Below are positions 62,967 through 64,000 of a DNA stretch of 64,000 nucleotides, one piece after another. The notes below the pieces were generated by a model. It did not search any database, had not been told where the DNA came from, and was given only the letters and a program-made list of their open reading frames with translations. Origin of the DNA: Corynebacterium simulans (GTDB taxonomy: Bacteria > Actinomycetota > Actinomycetes > Mycobacteriales > Mycobacteriaceae); NCBI RefSeq assembly GCF_001586215.1, contig NZ_CP014634.1, positions 682,001 through 746,000 of the forward strand, in the 5' to 3' direction. Position numbers and translations under genes: made by a program. Position 1 is the stretch's first letter. Each line of letters starts with the position of its first letter.

Positions 62967-64000
62967 ATGTCTAACACTTACCGAGTTCAAAACCCTGCTA
63001 CCGACGAGATCGTCGAGACCTTCGACTCCGCCACCGACGCCGAGGTAGAAGGCGCACTGGCGAAGGCCGCCGCAGCCTACCGTGAGTGGAGTGCGCGCCC
63101 GATGTCCGAGCGCGCGGAAATCGTTGCTCGCGCCGCCAGCCTCTTTGCGGAGCGCAAGGAGGAGCTGGCCAAGATTGCCGCGGAAGAGATGGGCAAGCCA
63201 ATTTCCGAGGGCATCGAGGAAGCAGAGTTCTCAGCGGCCATCATCAAGTACTACGCCGATAACGGCGAGGAATTCACCAAGGATCAGCCGATTCCGGCTT
63301 CTGCCAATGGCACTGCGGTAATCCGCCGCCTGCCCATCGGCCCGCTGCTTGGCATCATGCCGTGGAACTTCCCCTACTACCAGATTGCCCGCTTCGTGGG
63401 CCCGAACCTGGTCCTCGGCAACACCATCGTCCTAAAGGATGCAGAAATCTGCCCTCGCTCCGCACTCGCCGTGCAGAAGATCATGGATGACGCCGGCATT
63501 CCGGAAGGCGTGTACAACAACATCTTCGCCACCCACGATCAGATTTCCACCATCATCGCGGATCCACGCATCCAGGGAGTTTCCCTGACTGGCTCCGAGC
63601 GCGCCGGCGCCATCGTGGGTGCCCAGGCAGGCCAAAACCTGAAGAAGGCAGTGCTCGAGCTCGGTGGATCCGATCCTTACATTCTTCTCGATACCGACGA
63701 CGTCAAGGAAGCAGCCAAGCTGGCGTGGACGACCCGCATGTACAATACGGGCCAGGCCTGCAACTCCAACAAGCGCATGATTGTCATGGAGGACATCTAC
63801 GAGGAGTTCGTGGCTGAGCTGACCAAGCTCGCACAGGCAGCAAAGGCAGCGCCTGCCGACGCCCAGGGCGAAGGCACCTACTCCTGCCTGTCCTCGCGTG
63901 CGGCTGCGGAGACCCTGCACGATCAGATTCAGCGCGCGGTGAAGGAAGGCGCTTCCTTGCGCGCTGGCGGCGAGCTGGCGGACAAGGGTGCTTTCATCTC
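62967..64000 (+). CDS. NAD(P)-dependent aldehyde dehydrogenase (succinate-semialdehyde type), 3' end outside window
   Basis: 344 full codons visible; the gene runs off the window. AAGGAG 6 bases before ATG 62967. ALDH landmarks: IMPWNFPYYQ (130-139), SLTGSERAG (206-214), catalytic Glu231 in LELGGSDP and nucleophile Cys265 in NTGQACNSNKR. The TGQACNSNKR and IGPLLGIMPWNFPY stretches resemble GabD-type succinate-semialdehyde dehydrogenases. It should oxidise the aldehyde made by the amine oxidase: 4-aminobutanal, succinate semialdehyde or an arylacetaldehyde. Confidence 0.9.
   Translation, partial: MSNTYRVQNPATDEIVETFDSATDAEVEGALAKAAAAYREWSARPMSERAEIVARAASLFAERKEELAKIAAEEMGKPISEGIEEAEFSAAIIKYYADNGEEFTKDQPIPASANGTAVIRRLPIGPLLGIMPWNFPYYQIARFVGPNLVLGNTIVLKDAEICPRSALAVQKIMDDAGIPEGVYNNIFATHDQISTIIADPRIQGVSLTGSERAGAIVGAQAGQNLKKAVLELGGSDPYILLDTDDVKEAAKLAWTTRMYNTGQACNSNKRMIVMEDIYEEFVAELTKLAQAAKAAPADAQGEGTYSCLSSRAAAETLHDQIQRAVKEGASLRAGGELADKGAFI

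Noticed and set aside
1..64000. CRISPR arrays, insertion sequences, prophage, tRNA or rRNA genes
   Set aside because: No regularly spaced repeats, transposase or integrase motifs, or tRNA-like cloverleaf with CCA end was seen.

Overview
The window is a chromosomal segment of a high-GC, mycolic-acid-type actinobacterium, almost certainly a Corynebacterium. The evidence is the gene set and its order: AdnAB, MtrAB-LpqB, two WhiB proteins, SigH-RshA, a WbbL arabinogalactan-linker rhamnosyltransferase, an LCP cell-wall ligase and many actinobacteria-only families (DUF3152, DUF3107, TIGR02569, TIGR03089, DUF3499, Rv3235 family). From memory, the order follows the Mycobacterium tuberculosis Rv3196-Rv3268 block in compacted form. 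The fpr/cysI/cysX/chelatase/cysZ genes are a Corynebacterium-type sulfite-reduction cluster. I see no tRNA, rRNA, CRISPR array, insertion sequence or prophage.

Layout. Positions 1-12.7 kb hold the end of a ThiF/cyclodehydratase-like gene and a tightly overlapping minus-strand run: uvrD2, nudC, a K+ channel, adnB, adnA, a TIGR02569 protein and a DUF3152 protein. Positions 12.7-23.6 kb hold DUF3107, a DEAD-box helicase, a secreted propeller-like protein, whiB1 with a long leader, a 24-codon gene for ribosomal protein bL37, rshA-sigH, a YbaK deacylase, an SRAP protein, aroA-rsgA, DUF6912, a HAD protein and an Rv3235-family gene. Positions 23.7-33.3 kb hold secA1, hpf, comF and the DUF4259-tmk-mtrA-mtrB-lpqB run. 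Positions 33.3-52.8 kb hold a Ser/Thr/Pro-rich membrane protein with an apparent premature stop, an OCD-like enzyme and the mannose and cell-wall genes (manA, TobH, pmmA, whiB2, manC-like, wbbL, lcpA). A sulfite/siroheme cluster (38.2-44.4 kb) is lodged between TobH and pmmA. Positions 52.8-64 kb are accessory catabolism: LysR + TPP decarboxylase-like enzyme + HAAAP permease + aromatic aminotransferase, then TetR + flavin amine oxidase + universal stress protein + APC permease + aldehyde dehydrogenase (cut by the window end).

How the genes work together. AdnAB and UvrD2 serve double-strand-break processing and repair. MtrA-MtrB-LpqB is a cell-envelope signalling unit. manA, pmmA and the manC-like gene make (GDP-)mannose for glycans, and wbbL and lcpA make and attach arabinogalactan. 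SUMT and the CbiX-like chelatase supply siroheme for CysI, with electrons probably coming from Fpr through a ferredoxin. The two catabolic clusters could converge on an aldehyde that the terminal dehydrogenase oxidises.

Most interesting points: a Walker A lysine replaced by valine in AdnA; mtrB coding sequence that extends upstream of its first ATG with only a non-canonical (ATT) start available; an in-frame stop followed by 30 codons of matching composition at 34.6 kb; two tandem inverted-repeat hairpins at the pmmA end of the inserted sulfur cluster; and the probable Ehrlich-type pathway at 53-58 kb.
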